NCBI GenBank assembly: GCA_025458465.1
Contig: JALOSK010000144.1
Span: 1 to 5,452 of the forward strand
Reading direction: 5' to 3'
Origin: Sandarakinorhabdus sp.
Lineage (GTDB): Bacteria; Pseudomonadota; Alphaproteobacteria; Sphingomonadales; Sphingomonadaceae
DNA: 5,452 bases
The stretch's first letter is position 1. Each line of letters opens with the position of its first letter. Positions 1 to 4,355 of the stretch are shown piece by piece. A program made the translations under genes and the position numbers. The notes beneath the pieces were generated by a model. It saw only the letters and a program-made list of their open reading frames with translations, was not told where the DNA came from and did no database searches.

Positions 1-668
1 CCAGCGAGGATCAGGCGGCCGCCATAATTGGATTGCACCAGCACGCCCACCGTGAAGCCCTGCGGCGTGACGCGCGAGGATGTGCCGATGCCGCCCTTGT
101 AGCCAAAGGCAATCGTGCCGCGCCCGGCGCCCACCGCCCCTTCCGGCACCGGGCCGGTTGTCGCGTCGGCGATGGCGCGGCGGGCATCGGCGATGGTGAC
201 GGCGCGGGCGCGGATGTCGTTGAGGCCGCCATCATTGGTCTCGCCCACCACGGCATTGACCGATCGCACGCCCTCGTTGCCCGCCTGCGCCAGCGTGTGT
301 TCGATGATGGCCGCGGCGGCTTCCGGGACGTTCAGCGTGTTGGTCAGCAGGATCGGCGTTTCGATCTCGCCCAGTTCCCGCACCTGGGTGCTGCCCATCA
401 GCTTGCCGAAGCCGTTGGCCACGAAGATGCCGGCCGGCACCTTTTCGGCAAAGATGTTGCCGCCGTGCGGGAGGATGGCGGTGACGCCGGTGCGGATGTT
501 GTCGCCGCGATTGATGGTGACATGGCCCACGCGCACGCCGGCCACATCGGTGATGGCGTTCAGCGGCCCGGTGGGCAGCGGCCCCGGCGCAATGCCGATG
601 TCGCGCGCGCGACTCGCCAGTGCGGGGGTGGCAAGCAGCAGGGCCAGCAGGAACAGTGAAGGGCGCAT
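1..668 (-). CDS. P1/DmpA-family (S58) aminopeptidase, N-terminal 222 residues, cut by window edge
   Basis: The 222 visible residues match the DmpA/BapA family, N-terminal-nucleophile hydrolases that cut themselves into two chains and release N-terminal D-, L- or beta-amino acids from small peptides. Seen: a signal peptide at residues 1-18 (hydrophobic FLLALLLATPALA, cleavage after ALA), family motif NAITDVAGVRVGHV (37-50), GETNDGGLNDI (142-152), GFKGG-like FGYKGGIGTSSR (188-199), and VGVLVQSNYG (207-216). The signal peptide suggests a periplasmic enzyme, as in sphingomonad beta-peptidyl aminopeptidases. The start at 668 is supported by AGGA 7 bases upstream (676-679). The self-cleavage site and catalytic Ser/Thr, near residue 250-280 in known members, lie beyond the left edge, so activity and substrate cannot be judged. 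Residue 183 is Arg in GAGRGT, where I recall GAGTG as usual. Family confident; substrate unknown. Confidence 0.9.
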   Translation of the reverse strand, partial: MRPSLFLLALLLATPALASRARDIGIAPGPLPTGPLNAITDVAGVRVGHVTINRGDNIRTGVTAILPHGGNIFAEKVPAGIFVANGFGKLMGSTQVRELGEIETPILLTNTLNVPEAAAAIIEHTLAQAGNEGVRSVNAVVGETNDGGLNDIRARAVTIADARRAIADATTGPVPEGAVGAGRGTIAFGYKGGIGTSSRVTPQGFTVGVLVQSNYGGRLILA

Positions 669-694
669 GGCGGCATCCTGCCGGGTTCGCCCGC

Positions 695-737
695 AAAAGC
701 AAATGCCGCCCGGCAGCCTTGTGGCGCCGGGCGGCAT
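695..737 (-). terminator. Rho-independent terminator downstream of the urcA-family gene
   Basis: A perfect 12-bp inverted repeat (703-714 with 726-737, ATGCCGCCCGGC and its complement) encloses 11 bases that can add a 3-bp GCC/GGC stem with a TTGT loop and one bulged A. Read on the minus strand, the stem is followed by TTTGCTTTTGC, a T-rich tail. There is no T-run on the plus-strand side, so it points leftward and should end the transcript of the gene at 830-1186. Its tail ends only about 25 bp from the start of the peptidase gene. Confidence 0.8.
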
Positions 738-739
738 CA

Positions 740-769
740 TTGCGTCCCGAGAGGGCGGGAGGGACGCAA
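740..769 (-). repeat. Second hairpin in tandem with the terminator
   Basis: A 9-bp perfect inverted repeat (TTGCGTCCC at 740-748, GGGACGCAA at 761-769) with a 12-base loop lies 2 bp from the terminator stem, on its upstream side for the minus-strand transcript. It has no T-run of its own. It may protect the 3' end, help termination, or be the ancestral half of a double terminator. Confidence 0.55.
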
Positions 770-829
770 GGGGGGAAAGGCAAGCGGCAAGGTGCTGGGC
801 GCGGTTCGTGCCCGCGCCGCGCCGAACGG

Positions 830-1186
830 TCAGTCGCCGATCCGGCCGTTGGCCCGGGCGGCCAGCGTGGCGTGCCGCGTCTGTTCCATGGCCTGCATCA
901 CGCACTGGTGCTGGCGCGCGCTGGCCCAGGGATCGGAGCTGGTGTCGCTGCACACCTTGCGGGCGGCAATGCGGATGCGGGAGTCCAGCGTTGCCCGGCC
1001 GGCCTTGGTGCCAAGATCGAGATCTGCATATGATATCTGCACGACGCGCTTGCCGTCCTCGTTGATGGAGACGGCTTGCTTGGCGGCGGCGGGGGCCGCG
1101 GCGCCGGCGATGCACAGGCCGGCGAACAGCAGCGAGCCGGTGGCGGCGGCGAGGGTGCGGGAGAAAGTGCTGGCAGAAGCGATCAT
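830..1186 (-). CDS. UrcA family protein (secreted, function unknown)
   Basis: A 118-residue protein with the layout of the UrcA family, small exported proteins common in sphingomonads and Caulobacterales, of unknown biochemical role. Seen: an N-terminal signal peptide (1-35, cleavage after APAAA), then VQISYADLDLGTKAGRATLDSRI (49-71), close to the family core 'VSYADLDLSSPAGRAxLDRRI', followed by AARKVC (C79) and QHQC (C95). These two cysteines are the conserved pair and could form a disulfide once exported. A third, C25, is inside the signal peptide. The start is firm: an almost ideal AAGGAGG (1193-1199) sits 6 bases before the ATG. The gene is divergent from the Rrf2 regulator at 1470 and ends in a double hairpin. 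Family call confident; role not known. Confidence 0.88.
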   Translation of the reverse strand: MIASASTFSRTLAAATGSLLFAGLCIAGAAAPAAAKQAVSINEDGKRVVQISYADLDLGTKAGRATLDSRIRIAARKVCSDTSSDPWASARQHQCVMQAMEQTRHATLAARANGRIGD

Positions 1187-1192
1187 GGGGGT

Positions 1193-1199
1193 CCTCCTT
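1193..1199 (-). promoter_or_regulatory. Strong ribosome binding site of the urcA-family gene
   Basis: Minus-strand AAGGAGG is a full Shine-Dalgarno match with a 6-base spacer to ATG 1186, stronger than any other site in the window and suggesting high expression. A small TCTGA/TCAGA inverted repeat (1199-1203 with 1213-1217) abuts it. Confidence 0.8.
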
Positions 1200-1213
1200 C
1201 TGATGTCCGGCGT

Positions 1214-1243
1214 CAGACCATCCGGCGCCGATGCCAGACCATC
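1214..1243. repeat. Direct repeat CAGACCATC x2, 21-bp period
   Basis: CAGACCATC occurs at 1214-1222 and again at 1235-1243, so the copies are exactly two helical turns apart, on the same face of the DNA. They lie in the leader of the urcA-family gene, between its likely promoter and its start codon. This could be a paired protein-binding site or chance; no known factor is recognised. Confidence 0.4.
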
Positions 1244-1262
1244 AGCAAGGCCCGTGCCAGTT

Positions 1263-1291
1263 TTGGCGGAAAAACAAAAAATGTTTATAAT
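1263..1291 (+). promoter_or_regulatory. Candidate sigma70-type promoter for the Rrf2 regulator
   Basis: TTGGCG (1263-1268), a 17-base spacer, and a perfect TATAAT (1286-1291). A second TATAAT lies at 1298-1303. A transcript from here would begin near 1298 and have a leader of about 170 bases before the GTG at 1470. An alternative nearer start could use TTGGCA (1335-1340) with a weak -10. Confidence 0.5.
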
Positions 1292-1299
1292 CAGAGATA

Positions 1300-1323
1300 T
1301 AATGTCATAACTATATTACATGA
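1300..1323. promoter_or_regulatory. Imperfect 24-bp palindrome, candidate Rrf2 operator
   Basis: The pattern is TnATGTnATA-N4-TATnACATnA: 8 of 12 base pairs are symmetric around the centre. Rrf2 dimers usually bind AT-rich palindromes of about this size in their own promoters. The site overlaps the second plus-strand TATAAT and the -10 of the minus-strand promoter candidate, so one bound dimer could block both. Position and symmetry are seen; the binding protein is inferred. It does not match an IscR type 1 or NsrR consensus that I can recall. Confidence 0.4.
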
Positions 1324-1343
1324 ATAGTACAGTTTTGGCACAA
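1315..1343 (-). promoter_or_regulatory. Candidate promoter for the urcA-family gene
   Basis: On the minus strand, TTGTGC (1338-1343), a 17-base spacer, then TGTAAT (1315-1320, five of six to TATAAT). Transcription would start near 1308 and run left with a leader of about 120 bases. It faces the plus-strand candidate at 1263-1291, so the two would transcribe through each other. The -35 is weak (3 of 6). Confidence 0.4.
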
Positions 1344-1460
1344 AGCGCCGAAATCCAGCAAATTTTCCCAACGTCTGGTAGCCTCTGATTTCAGGGGCGC
1401 GCGGCCATTGGTGACGCAATCGGGCTGCCGTGGGTTGGCACGAATCCCTTGTTGGTGCAT

Positions 1461-1465
1461 AGGAG
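1461..1465 (+). promoter_or_regulatory. Ribosome binding site that sets the Rrf2 start at GTG 1470
   Basis: AGGAG lies 4 bases before GTG 1470. The in-frame TTG codons at 1449 and 1452 and GTG at 1455 have no such site, and starting there would add seven residues ahead of the LTQRSRYAL with which Rrf2 proteins normally begin. Confidence 0.7.
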
Positions 1466-1469
1466 TTGG

Positions 1470-1895
1470 GTGCTTACCCAGCGGTCCCGCTATGCGCTGC
1501 GCGCGCTGATTTTCATTGCCCGGCAGGGCGGCATGGCACCCGTGCCGATTTCGGCCATTGCCGCCGATCAGAAGCTGCCGCGCAAGTTCCTTGAAGCCAT
1601 CCTGCTGGAATTGAAGCACGGCGGGCTGGTGAACAGCTTTCGCGGCAAGGCGGGCGGATATCGGCTGGCCAGGCCTGCCAGCCAGATCAGTTTTGGCGAG
1701 ATCATCCGGTTGATGGAAGGCCCGGTTGCGCTGGTGCCGTGCGTGTCGGTTTCAGCCTATCAGCGCTGCATCGACTGTTTCGAGGAAACCACCTGTGTGA
1801 TCCGCAAGGTGATGCTGGTGGTGCGGGAACAGACCGCCAATATCCTCGACAACACCACCCTGGCCGATCTGTCGATCGAGCGCGAAGCCGCCTGA
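1470..1895 (+). CDS. Rrf2-family transcriptional regulator with cysteine cluster
   Basis: A 141-residue regulator of the Rrf2 family (relatives: IscR, NsrR, RirA, CymR). Seen: the N-terminal winged helix-turn-helix begins LTQRSRYALRAL (2-13), with PISAIAADQKLPRKFLEAILLEL (26-48) as the DNA-reading part and the wing GKAGGYRL (59-66). Four cysteines follow at 91, 100, 103 and 109 (PC-x8-C-x2-C-x5-C). Family members that bind an iron-sulfur cluster use three cysteines in this region, so this protein probably carries a cluster and senses iron, redox state or NO; that is inference. The extra cysteine makes the ligand set uncertain. GTG start. It is divergent from the urcA-family gene and follows an AT-rich island with a candidate operator, so autoregulation is likely. 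It ends 5 bp from the oppositely oriented META gene. Which named subfamily it belongs to cannot be told from here. Confidence 0.9.
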   Translation: MLTQRSRYALRALIFIARQGGMAPVPISAIAADQKLPRKFLEAILLELKHGGLVNSFRGKAGGYRLARPASQISFGEIIRLMEGPVALVPCVSVSAYQRCIDCFEETTCVIRKVMLVVREQTANILDNTTLADLSIEREAA

Positions 1896-1900
1896 CGCCT

Positions 1901-2362
1901 TCATTCGGCCGGTTTCGGCGGCCGCCGCAGCAGCAGCCTGCGGCCATCGGGGGCAGACAGGATCGCCTCCCCGGCCTCGGTGTAGGTGACGTTGTTCACC
2001 GCCTCCAGCGTCGACAGGAAGCGCCGCTCCACCTCCATGATCGGCGGCGGGCAGGCCATCATCGTGCTGGCAAACTTGCCCAGCTTGATGGTGCGCCCAT
2101 CCTGCTGCCAGCCGCCGGTGAAGCGGTTGCAGCCGCTTCTGCCGGCAACGCGGCTGGTGCCCTGATCGCCGGGATCGAACATCAGCGTGATCGCGGCGGC
2201 CGGGGCGCCACCGCCGTTCAGATCGGCCAGCACCCATTCGCCTTCCAGGCTGCCCGCAATCACCGGTGGCTTGCCCGACATGGCCTGGCCCAGTTGCGCG
2301 CGCTGTTCGCGGCAGCCGGGCAGCAGGGCAAGAACGAGCAGGGCGGGAACGATGATGCGCAT
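1901..2362 (-). CDS. META/HslJ-domain lipoprotein
   Basis: A 153-residue predicted lipoprotein. Seen: a signal sequence ending LALLPGC, with the lipidated cysteine at 17 (Pro at -2 is less usual), then a linker, and a META domain at about 41-147: GEWVLADLNG, SGCNRFTGGW (76-85), KFASTMMAC (96-104), then MEVERRFLSTLE (109-120). These match the HslJ/META signature 'GCNxFxGxY ... lasTxMaC ... E..fl..L'. HslJ in E. coli is a heat-inducible outer-membrane-associated protein linked to novobiocin resistance; the molecular job of the domain is unknown. C78 and C104 could pair in the periplasm. ATG 2362 was chosen because the lipoprotein signal begins there; the frame stays open upstream to 2470, but that part is out-of-frame overlap with the DUF4239 gene. 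No clear Shine-Dalgarno is present and the upstream gene stops 7 bp away, so translation is probably coupled. Confidence 0.87.
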   Translation of the reverse strand: MRIIVPALLVLALLPGCREQRAQLGQAMSGKPPVIAGSLEGEWVLADLNGGGAPAAAITLMFDPGDQGTSRVAGRSGCNRFTGGWQQDGRTIKLGKFASTMMACPPPIMEVERRFLSTLEAVNNVTYTEAGEAILSAPDGRRLLLRRPPKPAE

Positions 2363-2369
2363 GGCCGCA

Positions 2370-3146
2370 TCATTGCGCAGATGCAGGCCCCCGCGCAAGG
2401 CTGGCCACCAGATCGCGCATCGCCGTCTGATCGATCTGGATGAAGCCGCCGGATGGTCGATCCAGATCAAGGATCAACATCATCGTCAGGCCCATCAACC
2501 CGAACAGCACCAGCGAGGCGAAGCGGTGCCGATCACCATGCGCGTCCAGCACATAGCCCAGCAGGAATGCCGACACGGTGGCGAACAGCACCAGCATCAC
2601 GATCACTTCACCCGGCACCTGTGCGGCCACGGCGCGTTCGCGCAGGGTGCCGGTATCGATCACCGCGTTCACCGCCGCCACCAGGCTTGTGGCGCGCGGC
2701 CCATCCAGCGTGGCCTGCGCGGCGGCCGTGGCCTGCCACATCCGATCACGCAGGGCGGCCGCCGCCGCCAGCCTGTCGGTCTCGTGCGGCAGTGGGCTGG
2801 TTTGGCGCACTCGGGCATAATCGGCCAGCGCCGCCTGCAGGGCTGCCCCGTGCGGCGCGGGCACAAGCCCGGCGCGCAGCCAGGCCGTGCCGATGTCGTT
2901 GGCTTCCTGCACCACCAGTTGCCGCCGTTCATCATATCGGCCCAGCGCCATCGAAAAGGTGAAGCCCAGCAGCAGCGCCAGCACCAGCAGGGCGGTGGAC
3001 AGCATCTGGCCTTCATCGGTGGCCGAGCCGCGATCGCCGGCAAAGCGGCGATGGTAGCGATAGCCCAGTTCCGCCCCGAAATAGAGCAGGGCGGCCAGCG
3101 CCGGTGCCACCGCCCACAGGGGCAACGCCGCGATCAAGGCTGACAT
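2370..3146 (-). CDS. DUF4239 (bestrophin-like) integral membrane protein
   Basis: A 258-residue membrane protein resembling DUF4239 proteins, sometimes annotated 'bestrophin-like domain'. Their function is not established. Seen: two N-terminal membrane helices (about 8-27 and 49-68), a soluble helical middle of about 110 residues, and two C-terminal helices (about 181-201 and 209-228). Family-typical segments are EGQMLSTALLVLALLLGFTFSMAL (45-68), RRQLVVQEANDIGTAWLRAGL (74-94), and MLILDLDRPSGG (223-234) just after the last helix. ATG 3146 is preferred; TTG at 3155 or 3152 is possible, and no start has a good ribosome binding site. It lies 34 bp downstream of mscL and 7 bp upstream of the META gene, as the middle gene of a probable operon. 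A role in ion or envelope homeostasis would fit the neighbours but is guesswork. Confidence 0.82.
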   Translation of the reverse strand: MSALIAALPLWAVAPALAALLYFGAELGYRYHRRFAGDRGSATDEGQMLSTALLVLALLLGFTFSMALGRYDERRQLVVQEANDIGTAWLRAGLVPAPHGAALQAALADYARVRQTSPLPHETDRLAAAAALRDRMWQATAAAQATLDGPRATSLVAAVNAVIDTGTLRERAVAAQVPGEVIVMLVLFATVSAFLLGYVLDAHGDRHRFASLVLFGLMGLTMMLILDLDRPSGGFIQIDQTAMRDLVASLARGPASAQ

Positions 3147-3180
3147 GCTCAACAAACCGGCCCGCCCGGTTCTTGGGCCG

Positions 3181-3621
3181 TCAGGGCCGGCCCTTCTTCA
3201 GTTCGTCGCGGATTTCGGCCAGCAGCTTTTCGGACGCGCTGGGTTCGGGCGGCGCTGCGGGCGCAGCCGGGGCTGGGGCCATCGCCTTGTTGGCGGCCTT
3301 CACCATCAGGAAGATCACGAAGGCAATGATGATGAAATTGATCAGCGCGGTGAGGAACTTGCCATAACCGAACAGGGCCACGCCGGCCTTCTTCAGCGCT
3401 TCATAATCGGTGGGGCTGCCCGTGTAATCGGCCGGGATCTCGCCCAGCACGACGAACAGCCCGGTGAAATCGATGCCGCCGGAAAACAGGCCGATGATCG
3501 GCATCACCAGATCTTCGGTAAAGCTGGTGACGATGGTGCCAAACGCGGCGCCGATGATCACCGCCACCGCCAGATCCAGCACGTTGCCGCGTGCGATGAA
3601 GGCCTTGAATTCCTGCAGCAC
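3181..3621 (-). CDS. mscL: Large-conductance mechanosensitive channel MscL
   Basis: MscL forms a homopentameric inner-membrane pore that opens under extreme membrane tension, releasing solutes during hypo-osmotic shock. Seen: the amphipathic N-terminus LQEFKAFIARGNVLDLAVAV, first pore-lining helix (about 14-43) with the glycine-rich IIGAAFGTIV, MPIIGLFSGGIDF (40-52) entering the periplasmic loop, second helix (about 85-107, YGKFLTALINFIIIAFVIFLMVK), an Ala/Pro-rich linker (113-128), and the cytoplasmic bundle helix SEKLLAEIRDELKK (130-143). At 146 residues it has the normal family length, and nothing essential looks missing. Start chosen at GTG 3621, not TTG 3624, because of ribosome binding site spacing. 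It is the first gene of a likely operon with the DUF4239 and META genes and is divergent from lemA. Confidence 0.96.
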   Translation of the reverse strand: MLQEFKAFIARGNVLDLAVAVIIGAAFGTIVTSFTEDLVMPIIGLFSGGIDFTGLFVVLGEIPADYTGSPTDYEALKKAGVALFGYGKFLTALINFIIIAFVIFLMVKAANKAMAPAPAAPAAPPEPSASEKLLAEIRDELKKGRP

Positions 3622-3625
3622 CAAA

Positions 3626-3636
3626 CTCTCCCCCTT
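3626..3636 (-). promoter_or_regulatory. Ribosome binding site that sets the mscL start
   Basis: Minus-strand AAGGGGGAGAG. Its GGAG (3628-3631) lies 6 bases before GTG 3621 but only 3 before TTG 3624, so the GTG is the better start. Confidence 0.65.
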
Positions 3637-3650
3637 GAAATCACGCCAGA

Positions 3651-3667
3651 GACATTATCTTGATGTC
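3651..3667. promoter_or_regulatory. Inverted repeat GACAT-N7-ATGTC over a possible mscL -10
   Basis: GACAT (3651-3655) and ATGTC (3663-3667) form a perfect 5-bp inverted repeat. Inside it the minus strand reads GATAAT (3654-3659), a possible -10 for mscL, about 30 bp upstream of its start codon. No convincing -35 is seen at the proper distance. It may be an operator or chance. Confidence 0.3.
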
Positions 3668-3674
3668 ATCACGA

Positions 3675-3693
3675 TGCCACTGGCACTGTGCCA
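3675..3693. promoter_or_regulatory. Triple TGCCA/TGGCA half-site array between mscL and lemA
   Basis: The order is TGCCA-C-TGGCA-CTG-TGCCA. The first two form an 11-bp perfect palindrome, and the last two a 13-bp perfect palindrome (TGGCAC-T-GTGCCA, 3681-3693), sharing the middle half-site. It overlaps the extended -10 candidate of lemA and lies upstream of mscL, so a factor bound here could affect both operons. No named regulator is recognised. Confidence 0.45.
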
Positions 3694-3697
3694 TAAT
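3689..3697 (+). promoter_or_regulatory. Candidate extended -10 promoter of the lemA operon
   Basis: TG-n-CATAAT (TG at 3689-3690, hexamer 3692-3697) is an extended -10 element with five of six bases matching. The -35 region is poor, which extended -10 promoters tolerate. The start would be near 3704, giving a leader of about 30 bases. Confidence 0.4.
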
Positions 3698-3733
3698 GAC
3701 TGCCCGGTGCAAATCCCTGACGGAGACTGCAAA

Positions 3734-4333
3734 ATGCAATCCATGACCCGCCGCACGACTGCCCTTGCCGGCCTTGCCGGTGCTGCCCTGCTGCTGTCGG
3801 GCTGCGGCATCAACACCATCCCTTCCAAGGAAGAGGCGGTGAAGGCCAAGTGGGCGGACGTGGAGAACCAGTATCAGCGCCGCGCCGATCTGATCCCCAA
3901 TCTGGTCGCCACGGTGAAGGGCTTTGCCGCCCAGGAAAAGGATGTGCTGGAAGGTGTGGTGAAGGCCCGCGCCAGCGCCACGCAGGTGACGGTGGACCCG
4001 AGCAAGCTTTCGGATCCGGGGCAGCTGGCGGCCTTTGAACAGGCGCAGGGCGCACTGTCGCAATCGCTGGGCCGGCTGCTGGTGACCGTGGAAAAATATC
4101 CGGAACTGAAATCCAACGAACAGTTCCTGAACCTGCAGAGCCAGCTGGAAGGCACGGAAAACCGCATTGCCGTGGCGCGGCGCGACTACAATCTGGCGGT
4201 GCAGGATTACAACACCGAAATCCGCACCTTCCCGTCGCTGATCACCGCCAAGGTGGTCTATGGCGCCGAACCGATTGCGCCGTTCAAGGCGACCACCGCC
4301 AACGCCGAAAAAGCGCCCGAGGTGGCGTTCTGA
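3734..4333 (+). CDS. lemA: LemA family lipoprotein
   Basis: A 199-residue LemA family protein. Seen: a short basic N-terminus and signal ending LLLSGC, with lipidated Cys24; then NQYQRRADLIPNLVATVKGF (45-64), the family hallmark; helical ARASA and AFEQAQGALSQSLGRLLVTVEKYPELKSN segments; FLNLQSQLEGTENRIAVARRDYN (131-153); and the ending FPSLITAKVVYG (167-177). LemA proteins are long helical bundles anchored in the membrane with the body outside the cytoplasm; their biochemical role is unsettled. Many are encoded next to TPM-domain proteins, as here. ATG 3734 is supported by GGAG (3722-3725) 8 bases upstream; ATG 3743 is a weaker alternative. The next gene starts 22 bp after the stop. Nothing looks damaged. 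Confidence 0.94.
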   Translation: MQSMTRRTTALAGLAGAALLLSGCGINTIPSKEEAVKAKWADVENQYQRRADLIPNLVATVKGFAAQEKDVLEGVVKARASATQVTVDPSKLSDPGQLAAFEQAQGALSQSLGRLLVTVEKYPELKSNEQFLNLQSQLEGTENRIAVARRDYNLAVQDYNTEIRTFPSLITAKVVYGAEPIAPFKATTANAEKAPEVAF

Positions 4334-4355
4334 CGGCGGCCGGAAGGGCCGTTTG

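Larger units (their letters stand above)
1258..1339. repeat. Direct repeat CAGTTTTGGC flanking the AT-rich island
   Basis: The 10-mer CAGTTTTGGC occurs at 1258-1267 and 1330-1339, bracketing the AT-rich stretch of about 60 bp. A third copy is inside the Rrf2 coding region at 1688-1697, where it encodes part of Ile-Ser-Phe-Gly. The first copy contains the -35-like TTGGCG of the plus-strand promoter candidate; the second gives TTGGCA at 1335-1340, another possible -35. Function unknown. Confidence 0.45.

Noticed and set aside
33..659. Long plus-strand open frames across 33-1065
   Set aside because: They lie opposite the peptidase and urcA-family genes and have Arg/Ala/Gly-rich composition without a recognisable family; the minus-strand frames have signal peptides, family motifs and ribosome binding sites.
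1311..1619. Minus-strand 102-codon open frame over the start of the Rrf2 gene
   Set aside because: It overlaps the well-supported regulator and the promoter island and resembles no family.
1739..3143. Long plus-strand open frames across 1739-3143
   Set aside because: His/Gln/Arg-rich shadows of the META and DUF4239 genes, with no ribosome binding sites or domains.
3155..3180. Small GC-rich inverted repeats between mscL and the DUF4239 gene (AACCGG/CCGGTT, CGGCCC/GGGCCG)
   Set aside because: Stems are only 6 bp, mutually exclusive and lack a T-run, so they are not a terminator; at most mild structure within an operon.
3681..3699. TGGCAC as a sigma54 -24 element
   Set aside because: The -12 GC is not at the required distance on either strand.
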